From: Dicaeum eximium
Lineage: Eukaryota > Chordata > Aves > Passeriformes > Dicaeidae
Assembly: GCA_013396995.1 (NCBI GenBank)
Contig: VWZP01005792.1
Location: 156,248-220,247 of the forward strand
Length of the DNA: 64,000 nt
Direction of reading: 5' to 3'
Shown: in pieces, positions 1 through 11,228 of the stretch
How the letters are laid out: each line of letters starts with the position of its first letter
Numbering within the stretch: the first letter of the stretch is position 1
Position numbers and translations under genes: made by a program
Notes under the pieces: model-generated
What the model saw: only the letters and a program-made list of their open reading frames with translations
Databases searched by the model: none
What the model was told of the DNA's origin: nothing

Positions 1-111
1 CCCGGCCCCTTGCCCGGCGTCACCGGCGCCCCGCGCGGCCCCGCCCCGGCCGCGATCCGCCAGCGGGGCCGCGGGGTCCGCCCGCGCCGGCCCGCGCCGC
101 ATCCCGGGACC
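1..111 (+). promoter_or_regulatory. VPS26B: GC-rich 5' leader/CpG-island edge of VPS26B
   Basis: About 110 bases upstream of the VPS26B start codon are very GC- and CpG-rich, as expected for the 5' UTR and core promoter of a housekeeping gene. The window begins inside it, so the full promoter is not visible. No TATA box is seen. Confidence 0.5.
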
Positions 112-3100
112 ATGAGCTTCTTCGGGTTCGGGCAGAGCCCGGAGCTGGAGCTGGTGCTGAGCGACGCCGAGAGCCGGCGGCGGGTGGAGCACAAGACGGA
201 GGAAGGCAAGAAGGAGAAATACTTCCTCTTCTACGACGGCGAGACCGTGTCGGGCCGGGTGGTCCTCACCCTCAAGAACCCCAACAAGCGGCTGGAGCAC
301 CAGGGCATCAAAGTGGAGTTCATCGGGCAGATCGGTGAGCGGGCCGGCCTGCGGGCCCGGGATCCCTTCCTGGTGCCCCTCGTGGGTGCCGGGAGCATCG
401 CTGCACCGCACGGTACCGGGGGTCCAGGGAGCATCACTGCATCCCATGGGATCGGGGTTTCCACATGTGCCAGGGGTCTGGGGAGCACTGCTGAACCCCG
501 TGGCACTGAGATCCCTGCGGGTACCGGGGGTCCAGAGAGCATTGCTGGTGCTGACAGTCCAGGGAGCATCACTGCACCCCTGGTAACCCCGCTGGTACCG
601 GGGGGTCTGGGGGCATTGCTGTGCCCCATGGCAGCAGGATCCCGCTGGTACCGGAGGTCTGGGGCATTGCTGTGCCCCATAATGCTGGGATCCCACTGGT
701 ACCCGGGGTCTGGGGGCATTGTTGTGCCCCACGGCAGTGGGATCCTGCTGGTACCAGGGGTCTGGGGGCATTGCTGTGCCCCACANCTGTGCCCCACAAC
801 ACTGGGATCCCGCTGGTACCAGGGGTCTGGGGGCATTGCTGTGCCCCACAACACCGGGGTCCCGCTGGTGTCGAGCAGGTTCCGCTCGCTCCCAAGTGAT
901 GCTCGGCTGCACGCAGCATTCCCACAGCTGTCTGACATTTTTCCACTCTCCAAGCTGGGCAGCCTGGCCTGTTCTCCAGGCTCGAGCCCTGGCAGAAGGA
1001 AGGGCATTCCAGTCCTTTTCCAGGTCATTGTTCTCCTGTCCTAATTTCTCCCTTCTGCTCAGTGACCGGTTTCAGCTCCGAGCCGGGTGTGCTTTGGTTC
1101 CATCCTGCAGCTGCAGGTCAGCCCGGACCTGCTGCCAGGCCCTGCTCCCTGCTCCAGGAGCTGCCTGCCTGCTTCTCCCGTGTGCCTGCTGATCCTCCTA
1201 GGGATGCTGAGGGTGTGATGGGGTGGGTTTTGTCCTTCTGTCCCTTTTACCTGTGGGTATCACCTCTCCTGGGGCCTGCACGCTCAGCTTGGCTGATCCC
1301 ACCTTCTACTCCACGCATCCCTGCACGGTTGGTTGGGTGACTTCAAGTTGTTCAAAACTTATGGTTAGCTGTGCGTGTAACCAATTCAGGTTTAATATTT
1401 CCTCTTTTGGGGGGGAAAGGCAGCTGCCACACCCACTGCTCCATCAGAGCGGAGCTGTCCCTGCTCCAGGGATGTGCCTTGAGTCCCACAAGCCAAAATA
1501 AGTTCAGGATGTTCCTTCCCAGTGCTGTGGCTGCGTGTGAGGCCTCGCATCTGTGGCTGTCTGTGCTTGGCTCTAAACCCCAAAATCACTGCTGGAGCCA
1601 GGGATCTGCAGCCTTTGCATTGCAAATCTTGTGGTGAGGGAACGTGAGCAGATTGCCCACCCAACCCCGATGCTGCTGTTTGAGAATTTTATTGGCTTTG
1701 CTTGTGCCTGACTCTGGTTTTTGGAGAAGAAGGGAGTGTGTAAATGATGGAGTGTAGGTGAGGCTGTTCACCAGGAGCCAGGTTGTGAGTTCCTATTGAT
1801 ATGGTTGCCAGTGGAAATTAAGCATGAACTTTGTTTCCTGCTCCACTGTCTCTGCTGTGCTGCCTTGCCTGCACCTCATTCCCTGGTTTGGAAGACTTTT
1901 GAGCCATGCCTATGTGGAATAACTGCTTTGTATGCACGTTATTGCCCAAGCAGGGTGTGTAAGAGCTGCTGTGGCTGCACATTAGTCCTTATGCCCCTCA
2001 GGCCTTTCTGATAAATCAGTGAAGTTTGTACCACTAATTGCACTTCTCAATGCTTTCCATCTCTTGCTTTGTATTCTGACTTCTTGCAGCCACAAGGTCA
2101 GCATGGAGGTGAGACAACTAAACAGGCAGGGGGACTGGGATGGGAAGGAGGGATGTTTTGCAGGGAAGATGCTCCAGAGCAGGTTCCAGAGGCCAGACTG
2201 TGAGTGCTGGGTCCTGCCTGCTCTCAGGTGAGCACAGAACCCATTCCAGATGGTTTCACCTCTGGTGGCTGTGGCCTGAGCAAGCCACTGAAATGTTGGC
2301 AGGTTATTTTTTCAATCTGGAAACCTTATAGCTCTGAAAACCTGAAATTACAGCTTATACCTGTTTGACAGGCTGGAGTGTGGGAAACATCACTCTGCTA
2401 AGGCTGCAGGGTGCCAAACAAGACCTTCTGAGGTAGCAGAGAACTCAGTGCACTGACATTTGCCTCCCCTTGCCTTTTTGATTTGTGCCTTCTGTGTGTC
2501 ACGATGGTCTGGGCTGATCCCTGTATTTCTGTGGCTGGTTCCTCTTTTTCTGTTGGCACGTGGCTTCTCCCTGTCACATCAGTGAGCACTTTCCTCTCAG
2601 TGGACCCACAGATTCAGTGCACTGAGAGAAGCTTGGTTATTTATGTCACCTGCCCAGCCTAAAGGGCTTGGTGACATTTGCTGTTGTGCGTAAGTGAGGG
2701 GAGCTCTAGTGCCAAAATTTCCATTAGAGAGATAAGGTGTGCAAAGAGCTGTGAGAAAGAGGCATCACTTAAAGGCTGAAATCTCATTGTGCATCTTAAG
2801 GAGGGCAGAACTGCAGTTCCTGAGCACCTCTAACACCTCTCAGAAGCCTCCTCTGCACAGCTTAGTTCTGACACTGAGCTTGTGTGTGTGATTGTGTGAT
2901 GACTTAGGTTTTTGTTTCCTCATCTAAGCAGAAAGGCTTTGCCTTGCAGAAGGACTGTGTGGGTGTCCTGTAGGCACAGGCTCACACACAGGGCTGGGAA
3001 GGGCAGGTTTCATTGATGGTTTTGGGTAATCCCAAGCTGGTTATGCAAATTGCAGAGTTTTAAGGGTTTGTTGCTTTGTCTTGAGGCAGAAAACTCAGTG

Positions 3101-6100
3101 GAGGTGTGGAGGATTGCTGTTATTAAATGAGGAAACCTGTAGTTTCCTGCTGATGTGGGAAGGCTGTGGGGAAAAGCGAGGCAATGCTGGTCACTTGAGC
3201 TGGTTTGAGCAGTGCTTCCAGAGGTGAGAGCTGTTCCTCACTGTGCTCACATGGCCATTCATGTGTTATCCATGGGCTGGAGGAGCAGTGGACTCAGCTG
3301 CCTCCCCACACAGGGTGGTTGTGCAGCAGGATCAACATTGTCATTTATTCCCTGCTGCAGCTCAAGGCCACTCAAGCTCTTTGCTGTCCAAGGATAAGCA
3401 GGAACAGTTGGAATCATCCTGTCCCCTCGCTTTTGCTCTGTCACTGTCTGTTCCAGACAAGTAGTGGTGGTTTTTCCTCACAGTGGCAATGCCTTTGGCC
3501 TGGAATACAGCGCAGAAAATTATTGGAGGGGTTTGTGTGAGCTGCAAGCCATATTCAATATTGATAACAGGCAACTTGTGTCTCCCCAAGGCAAGTTCTT
3601 GTTTATTGTAGTAAAGGAGGCTGTGTGGACCTTTTCCTTCCTGTTTCAGGGAGGAAAGTTGTGGCCTGCACCTGGCTCTGATGGAGAGCAGGGAACAAGT
3701 CCAGTTCCATGGAGCCAGGGGCTCCCTGGTAGGTTCTGTGAATGTTGAGGGAAGGAGTGACCTGGACAAGAGAGTTGCTGAAAATCTCCTGTGTCACGTG
3801 GGGTTAAGCTTAACCTGGATTTCCATTTTCCTAGAACTCTACTATGACCGAGGGAACCACCACGAGTTCGTGTCCCTGGTGAAGGACCTGGCCCGGCCTG
3901 GGGAATTCACTCAGTCACAAACTTTTGACTTTGAGTTCACACACGTGGAGAAACCTTATGAGTCCTACACGGGGCAGAACGTGAAGCTACGGTGAGTCCC
4001 CTGCCCTGGCTGAGCCCAGTTCTGCTCTGTGTAAGTGCTGATATCCACTCTGATGGTGCAGAACTCCAAATTAATTGTGGGAGCTGAGTTGTAAAAGGCT
4101 GCCTGGGAGGTCTTTACTGTACAAGCATGCATCAGGCTCTTTATGGAACTTGTTTTTCCCCTTTTGAGTGACAAGAGAAATCAGCCCCTTTTGAATCAAA
4201 TAGTTGCTAATTTATTTGATAATTCAAAAAATCAAAATAAACTGTTTGGTTTAGTCTCCAGTGGGGATATTTTTGCTGTAATCAGTCTTGTCAACTTTAA
4301 TTGTGCTCTGTATGCAAACAGATGCTTTGCTTGTGCCTTGTTCATATGTTAGAGATGCACTCAGTCAACTCAAAATCCTTTCACTGGCTTCAGAGTGGGG
4401 GTTGGAAGAGTCTGAGATCTGCACTGGGAGGTGTGGCTGTGCAGCCTGATGTAATCTTGCAAAAGGGCAGTGGTTTTAACATGTGCAGGCTGTTCCTCAG
4501 ATCCCCTGAATGGGGCTTAGGTAACTCGGGCTCACAAATGCTTGGAAGCTGAGAGGAGCCTGCTTTTCCATCTGAAAATTCCCTTCCGTCTTTTCCAGTG
4601 TGGGGTGTTGGCTGCTCCAGGGGCAGGTACATGTAAAGAGCTGGGGGCTCTTTTGCTGTGGGTTTATTTTGTTCAGACCTGGACTAAAAAAGGGCAATGT
4701 AACAGCAAATTATGTAGGAAGAGGAGCTTCCTTGCTGTTCTGCTTCCTTGTGGCAATTCTTTGGTTTCCTGCTTATTTCATCCCTTTGGACATTCCCTTG
4801 AAATGCTGGCCCTTCTCTCAGCTGTGCATGAGCTGAACTGAGCACCTCACCTTGCCAAGGAGAAAGTTCCAAAAGCTTCAGTGGGCAACAGGAACTTTCT
4901 CAGTGGATCTGTTGAGTTGACCACACATTTTATTTAGATTTGCAGTCAAATGCATTTCAGCTCTTGACGTGGATCTGTGTAGTGAGGCTGCTTGGATAGC
5001 CCAGCCCAAGCCACCCAGCCCCTATCCCTGCTGCCCCTGTGTGACCCTGATGGGAGGGGACTGTCCCTGCAGGTATTTCCTCCGTGCCACCGTGAGCCGC
5101 AGGCTGAACGACGTGGTCAAGGAGATGGACATCGTGGTGCACACGCTGAGCACCTACCCCGAGCTCAACTCCTCCATCAAGATGGAAGTGGGCATCGAGG
5201 ACTGCCTGCACATCGAGTTCGAGTACAACAAGTCCAAGTGAGTGGCTCAGGAGCACCTGGGGGCTGTGGGGACCCTCCTGCTAGAGCTTTCCTCAAAGGA
5301 ATTCCATGTCCATGTGCTCCAGAGAGGCTGGGAGACAGCTCAGATCCTCCCTGATCCGTGGGTTCCTCTCCTTTCTCCGTGTCTCTGGGTCAAGGAGTGG
5401 GAAGCGATGGCTGTGGCTCACTGAGCCTGGAGCACAGCATGAAATTCTTGCTGTAACTTCCCACTCCCTGTATCCTCAGCCAGATCAGTACTTCCAGGTG
5501 CCTCCAAAATGCAATGTTTGCTCCTTTCCAGGAGCTTTCCCACAGCTGACATGGGAATTAGCTCCAGCAAAGAAGTTGGGTAGAGCTCTTTTAAACTGCT
5601 CTTTGTGCATCTTTCCCAGCTGGTGTTGGCAAATCTCCCTGCAAGTGGTGGTTGGTCAAAGGTTGGAGTCAATGATCTCAGAGGTCTTTTCCAGCCTAAA
5701 CGATCCTGTGATTTGGGTTTGTTTTAGCTGATATAAACTGTTGAGTTTTGAGTTTCAAGCCTTTGCTCTTACAGGGGTTTCTTGCAGCTATTCAGCCTGA
5801 AGTGATGTTTTTAATTTATCTGCTCGTGCTAAATGTTCTTGTGGGTTTCCAAAAGAGCAGAGGATGGAAATGAAAGGCTGGTTGCTGGTGGGGGTGGTTG
5901 GTTTGCCATCTGCTGTGGATGAGAGCAAAGTGCCTGCCCAGCAAGTTCCTGCACGTCAGCCCGAGCCCTGCTCTGCTGCACAGGGTTTGATCCTGGTGTT
6001 TCCTCCCCTCTCCTGCCAGGTACCATTTAAAAGATGTGATTGTGGGGAAGATCTACTTCCTGCTGGTGAGGATCAAGATCAAGCACATGGAGATAGACAT

Positions 6101-7513
6101 CATCAAGAGGGAGACGACGGGCACGGGGCCCAACGTGTACCACGAGAACGACACCATAGCCAAGTACGAGATCATGGATGGGGCACCTGTGAGAGGTGAG
6201 AGGGCACAAGAACCCCCAGGATTCCTCTTCTGGAGGCTTTTGGAGTGCGAATATGGCTCTTGCAGTATCTTGTGTGTTCTCAGCATCCTGTTCCACTGGT
6301 GGATTGATCTGATCCCCTTCCTTCTCCAGTGTGATGAGGGGGAACTAAGACAGAATGATTTAATTCTTTTGATGAAGCAGTGGCAGAACCAGCTATAAAT
6401 TCACAGCTGGCATGGGCCACCAGCTGGCATTGCTGCAGCTCAGAGCAGAGGTGCTGTTCTTGCTCTGTGCCAATCTCCTGTGCCACTGTTCCTTTGCCCA
6501 GAGTCACCTGCCAGAGAAAATGTCACCGTCCTCATTTTTTTCCTGTAGTGCTGTCTTGATGCAGGTCCCAAAAGAATCCTGTGCTGTTAGAGTGGAGCTG
6601 GAATAGCTGTCAGCAAGGACAGGATCTGGCTGTGGACCATACATGCTGGTTTCTGAAGGGAGTTGAGGTCTTCTAGCTCATGTTAGTCCACTTGTGGAAA
6701 TGGTGACAAAGGTTGTGGCTGTGTGAGTTGGTGTTTTGCTGCTGCTCTCCTGGTTTCTGTCTGCATCCTGTCTGTGCTGACAGCTCTGTGCCCTTTCCAG
6801 GGGAGTCCATTCCCATCAGGCTCTTTCTGGCTGGCTACGAGCTGACTCCAACCATGAGGGACATCAACAAGAAGTTCTCTGTGCGTTATTACCTCAATCT
6901 GGTGCTGATCGATGAGGAGGAGAGACGCTACTTCAAACAGCAGGTGAGAAACAGAGCTGCTCTTCTCCTTGGACCTGTGGATGGTTGATTGGGATGCTTT
7001 TACAAGGACCTGCTGGGAATTTGGGATTCATCACGTGAAAAGTTGGTCTAGAAGAATGTCCATGCAGGTCAGGTGTGTGTGGTGGTGAGGAGGAGTCTGG
7101 AAAGTGCCTGCCTGGGATTTCTTTTCTGCTCAGTGGTGGAGCTTCTGTGCTTCACCTTATCATGGTGGCACCAGGACAGAGGTGCCATGGATGTCCTCTG
7201 TGTGCCCAGACCCCAGGGAGGAGCTTTCTACCCAAATTTTGGGCAGGCTGCACTGCCAGGTGTGTCCCGGCTGTGGGTGGAACACGAGCCTGGCTCAGCC
7301 TGCGGGGCTGGGTGGGGCAGCAGAAGGCCTCACAGGCCCTGACAAGGCTTGGCCGTGTCCCTGCAGGAGGTGGTGCTGTGGAGGAAAGGGGACATCGTGA
7401 GGAAGAGCATGTCCCACCAAGCTGCCATCGCGTCGCAGCGCTTCGAGGGCACGTCCTCGCACGGGGAGGCCAAGGCGGCCGGGCAGCCCGCGGAGAACAA
7501 CGGGCGGCAGTGA
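112..7513 (+). CDS. VPS26B: VPS26B, retromer subunit VPS26B (complete, 6 coding exons)
   Basis: Coding exons are 112-334, 3835-3991, 5073-5237, 6020-6195, 6801-6943 and 7367-7513. All introns are GT-AG and the phases join to 336 aa plus stop, which is the human VPS26B length as I recall it. The protein starts MSFFGFGQSPELELVL and contains the family stretches LYYDRGNHHEF, FDFEFTHVEKPYESYTG and RYYLNLVLIDEEERRYFKQQ. VPS26 has an arrestin-like fold of two beta-sandwich lobes. It binds VPS35 and sorting nexins in the retromer complex on the cytosolic face of endosomes, which recycles cargo to the Golgi and plasma membrane. The C-terminal tail (SHQAAIASQRFEGTSSHGEAKAAG and onward) is hydrophilic and probably disordered, and is where VPS26B differs most from VPS26A. 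The start is the ATG in GGGACCATGAGC, just downstream of a GC-rich leader. Intron 1 (335-3834) carries a minisatellite. No frame damage was seen. Confidence 0.96.
371..875. repeat. Minisatellite in VPS26B intron 1, about 50-bp units
   Basis: Degenerate tandem copies share the cores GGGATCC(C/T)GCTGGTACC, GGGGTCTGGGGGCATTG and CTGTGCCCCA. The core GGATCCCGCTGGTACC recurs about every 50-52 bases (near 638, 688, 739 and 804). Copies become more degenerate towards the 5' side. A single unresolved base (n) sits at 786, inside the array. The array is GC-rich and open in several frames, which creates spurious long reading frames. Confidence 0.85.
5653..5716 (+). repeat. CR1 LINE 3'-end fragment
   Basis: A short stretch with the CR1 tail signature (GGTTGGAGTCAATGATCTCAG..GTCTTTTCCAGCCTAAACGATCCTGTGATT, cited in part). 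It lies in VPS26B intron 3. Confidence 0.7.
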
Positions 7514-7579
7514 GGCCGGGGGCCGCCGGGAGCCCCGGCGCAGCGGCACCGAGGAGGAGAGCCTCAGAGACCTCACAGA

Positions 7580-7585
7580 AATAAA
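7580..7585 (+). terminator. VPS26B: Polyadenylation signal AATAAA for VPS26B (proximal)
   Basis: AATAAA lies 66 bases after the VPS26B stop codon and is followed by a T/G-rich stretch. It would give a very short 3' UTR. A longer UTR using a distal signal (for example ATTAAA near 10266) cannot be excluded, since the ortholog is known to have longer transcripts. Confidence 0.6.
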
Positions 7586-10500
7586 TACCCGGTTTTGACT
7601 TCATTCCTTTCTTCGAAGGACTGGCGGGGTGGGACGGGGCGGGAGGGCTGGGCCGGCCGGAGCGCTGCGGGCGCTGCCCAGTCCGTCCATTCCTCTGGGC
7701 CGTGGTGCGGAGCCGCCTCATCTCCTCTGTGCCCCGAGAGCCTCGGCCTGGCGGCGGGGAAGGAGGAGCACGTGAAGGCCCAGCCTGCCGTGTGGAGGTT
7801 GCTTTGGGGCTGTGCAGGATGGATGTTTTTTCTTGCCTTTCCGAAATCTTCCCTGGGGAAAACGGCCCGGTGATTAGCTGGATGCTGGAGGAGGGATCAG
7901 AGACTGTGGCGTGGCCTGCTGGAAATCTTGTGGTGTCATCCCCTCGCTGCTTCCCCTTCTTCCTCTTCGTGCTGGCGCTGGATTCCTTGCCACAAGCAGT
8001 TGGATGATGGAGGTGACTCAGCCCTGGGACTGCCACCCAGCCGTGTGGGGCACGGGCAGGGCCGTGCTGTGTCCCACCGGAGCTGTGGCTGGTAGGAGGG
8101 AGTGAGATGTGGATACAGAACGTGGCGTGGGGTGGGCAGAGCGGTGACGGTCCCAGTGCTGCTGGGTGGGCAACAAGTGGTGGCAGGAAGGCTCCTGGCC
8201 ACGAGCTGTGCCTTCCTAGCCTTGTCCTGGCAGCTGCCTGAGTGCTCCTGAGATCCACACTGGCTGCTGCTCTTGTGCAGCTCCCGGATGCTGCTGCAGA
8301 GAGGTGTAGAGAGCAGCTCTGGAGCTCCTGGGGGCTCTCCTGTGGGTGGGTTTATGCTGCACACGCTGCCCTGCCTGTGTGTGTGTCCTTGGGACAGAGC
8401 AGGCTTTGTGTGGGGATGGACAGCAGTGTGGGGACACGTGCATGGGGTCTGGTTCGCTGCCTCGGTCCTGTGGGATGAGGATTAGTGGGGACAGAAGGTG
8501 GATGCAGTTGTGGGAGGCTCAAACCTGTGTGGGCTGCTGGAAGGAGCAAAACAGCATCCTGAAGGGTGGCAGAGCTCTGATTCCAGAGACACATTCCTGA
8601 GGCCTGAGCTGAAGTCACCAGCGAGGTCTGAGAGCATGCAATGAACTGAGAACCTGAATGTGGGTTTTCTTTTTTTAAAATAAGCTGCTTTTAGCCTTCA
8701 GCTAAGTAGACTCATGAGAACATTTCCAGAAGGAAGTCACTCCTCCATTAAAAATCAGATGTGGCTTTGTAGACTTGATTGACTGAGTTTGGGGAATGTC
8801 CATCCTGTTCAGCTGCCCTTCACCAAGCAGGTGGTGAGACCTACCCAAGGGAGAGACCAGCCTGCCCTAAGTGCTGGGATATGAGCTCTGTCACATGGGA
8901 TTTGTCTGGATTTCCTTGAGTTTGTGGCTCGCTAGTTTGTCCAGTTTCCTTTTGGCTCTGGAATCGAGTTCCTCTGTCCTACAGCTGAATGTAGAGCAGG
9001 TGTCTTGCAGCTGGGAGATGGAAGTTTCTGCTTTGTTCAGTGGAAGGGTGCTGGTGGAGGGAGTGGGGCTGGGGTGGGAAGGGGAGCTTTTTATGTAATG
9101 ACAGCTAGTGTATTTCAGTGATAAATGTGTGTTTCTGCTTGCCAAAGTAAGTTATCTTTTCCTCACCACGTGTAAGGTTGTGGTTTTTAGTAGAGCTGGC
9201 CAGGCTCGCTCTGTAGAGGACACTAATGCTCTCACCTCTGCTGGATGCTCGTGTCACCCCATGGTTCTGTGCACCACTGAGGACGTGGCCTGCTTGTCCC
9301 CCCATGGGGACTCTGTGCCATGGGCTGGGCTCTCTCTTCCCAAGGCTGGAGCAAAAGCTCACTGCAGACAGCAATCACCAGTCACCTTGCTGTGCCAGGG
9401 CGAGGGCTGGGGACCTCTGCCATGGCAAAGGAGCCTGGATGTCACTTTGGACACCGCTCCCTCCCTCCCTGGGGGGAACTGTCTGTGCTGCAGCCAGGCA
9501 CAATCCTTTAGGGACAAGTGAAGCCCCTTTGTGAGCTCTTGGGGATAGCAAACTATCCTTCTATGGCTGAGCTGAGCACAGCAGCACCCTTACAATCTTC
9601 TTAAGCTTTTCCTTCAGCTCCCTCCTTCCCTTTATTCCTTTATTCCCCTGGCTTGTAGGCCATGTGGTGGGAAAGAAACCCCCTGGATGGAGATGTCTCT
9701 GCATTCCAGGAGTGGTTTTTTTCCTGCCTGACTGGATGTGAGATCATTGCCTGGCCGTAAGGAGATGGCTGTTCAACATCTGTTCATCATTCCTGGAAGG
9801 TTCCCTTGGAAAAGGTGCATGAGCCTATACATTGATTTGGGGGATTTTTCATACTTTGTCCCCTCTCCCCCATGTCCCTGTGTGTGGAAGTAGAATTCAG
9901 AAATGATCCCCATTTTTACTGAATCTGGTGGACCATTCAGCCTGTTAGCCACTGGGCCCTCTGTTAGGCTGGGGTGGAGCAGATGTGCTGAGCATCCTTA
10001 GAGAGAAGCTGGGTCACTGCAGGACAAGGTACTCTAGGACTGTTTTGTTAGCATGGGAAGGGGCAGATGCTGCTCCAGCAGTCCCCCTGAGCTGGTGGTT
10101 CTGTGCTGTACTTGGGTCATTCCCTCTCTCCCAGGCAGAAGGGAGTGGGCAAGTACCAGTCCAAGCAGTGCAAGTTGTAATTAAGCCTCTGCTGTGTTTA
10201 CATGTTTCTTAATTCGTCGTCTTTTCAATGGCTGTATTTTAAAACTTGGGTTTTTTTGTCTCTCCAATTAAAAAGAGCCAGCCCTGGCTGTCAAATGCTG
10301 TGCATGAGTTTGTCTGATGTTTTATATTGGGTTGGGTTGGGTTTTTTTCTGTGGTATCAAGAGATTTTTCTTTAGAAGTGCCACGGTGTGCAGCTCTCCA
10401 AACATGCTGGAGGAGTTTGTCCTTTGTTATCTTTATAAATCCTTGGTCTTTCTTTAAGCTGTGTCACTGCTTGGCAGCTGTGCTGGTGGAGGACCCATGT

Positions 10501-11080
10501 GGCTTAAAAATTAGCAGGTTGGCTTTATTTTCTTCCATTTCCCTGATGTCAGAACTAAAATAACGTGGGAACTTCTGTACCTGCAGGAAGTTCACTGTGA
10601 TCTGCTTTGTGTATCCACCTCCAGAGAGACTGTTTACAACAGCATGCAGTGACAGGATGAGGAGGAATGGCTTCAAACTGACAGAAAATCATTTAGATGG
10701 GATGTTGGGGAGAAATTCTTCCGTGATGGTGGTGAGGCCCTGGCACAGCTGTGGCTGCCACATCCCTGGAAGTGTCCAAAGCCAGGCTGGACAGAGCTTG
10801 GAGCAACCTGGATAGTGGAAAATGTCCCTGCCCATGGTAGGGGGTGGAATGAAATGATTTTAAGGTCTCTTCCAACCCAGGCTATTCAATGATTCTAAAT
10901 TTTCTGGTTCTAAACAGAACTCAGGGATTCCTTCCTGCAGAAAAATGTCCCTGTGCAGTACATGGAGCTGCACTAGACCCCAAACTAAACAAAGAGGATG
11001 TTCCTGTTTCTTCCTCAGAAGATAAATTGCAGATTTTCCTACTATTAAAACCCAAGTAGCTGCAGTTGATTCCAAAAGGC
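7586..11080. other. VPS26B-THYN1 convergent intergenic region / possible long 3' UTR
   Basis: No supportable gene is present. The first kilobase is GC-rich. The region holds one CR1 element (10618-10902) and otherwise unique non-coding sequence with stops in all frames apart from short chance frames. VPS26B (+) and THYN1 (-) converge here. Confidence 0.6.
10618..10902 (+). repeat. CR1 LINE 3' fragment
   Basis: It matches the avian CR1 3' end: TTTACAACAGCATGCAGTGA, GGAATGGCTTCAAACTGA, a GGTGAGGCCCTGGCACAG segment, CATCCCTGGAAGTGTCCAA, and ends near CTCTTCCAACCCAGGCTATTC followed by an ATGATTCT tail. It is 5'-truncated and non-coding. Confidence 0.88.
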
Positions 11081-11090
11081 TTTATTTATT
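11081..11090 (-). terminator. THYN1: Polyadenylation signal of THYN1 (AATAAATAAA)
   Basis: Plus-strand TTTATTTATT reads AATAAATAAA on the minus strand, about 140 bases past the THYN1 stop codon. This is a typical distance for a short 3' UTR. Confidence 0.75.
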
Positions 11091-11228
11091 GAAAAAATAA
11101 GCAAAAATAACAGTGTGTCAGGGGAAGGAACGTGTGGCTGCAGATCTTGTGCTTGAGCAGGGGAACTTGAAAATTGTGCTGGTGGAGGAGGAGGAGGCAT
11201 CGGCGGGCTGGGTGGGAGCTGTGCTGCT

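Noticed and set aside
371..1044. Extension of VPS26B exon 1 through the intron
   Set aside because: The frame is open past 334 only because of the GC-rich minisatellite. The GTGAGC donor at 335 joins in phase to the conserved exon at 3835.
7152..8258. Minus-strand open frame of about 368 codons overlapping VPS26B's last exon
   Set aside because: It is antisense to a conserved exon and GC-rich 3' sequence, of biased composition, and resembles no known protein. Probably a shadow frame.
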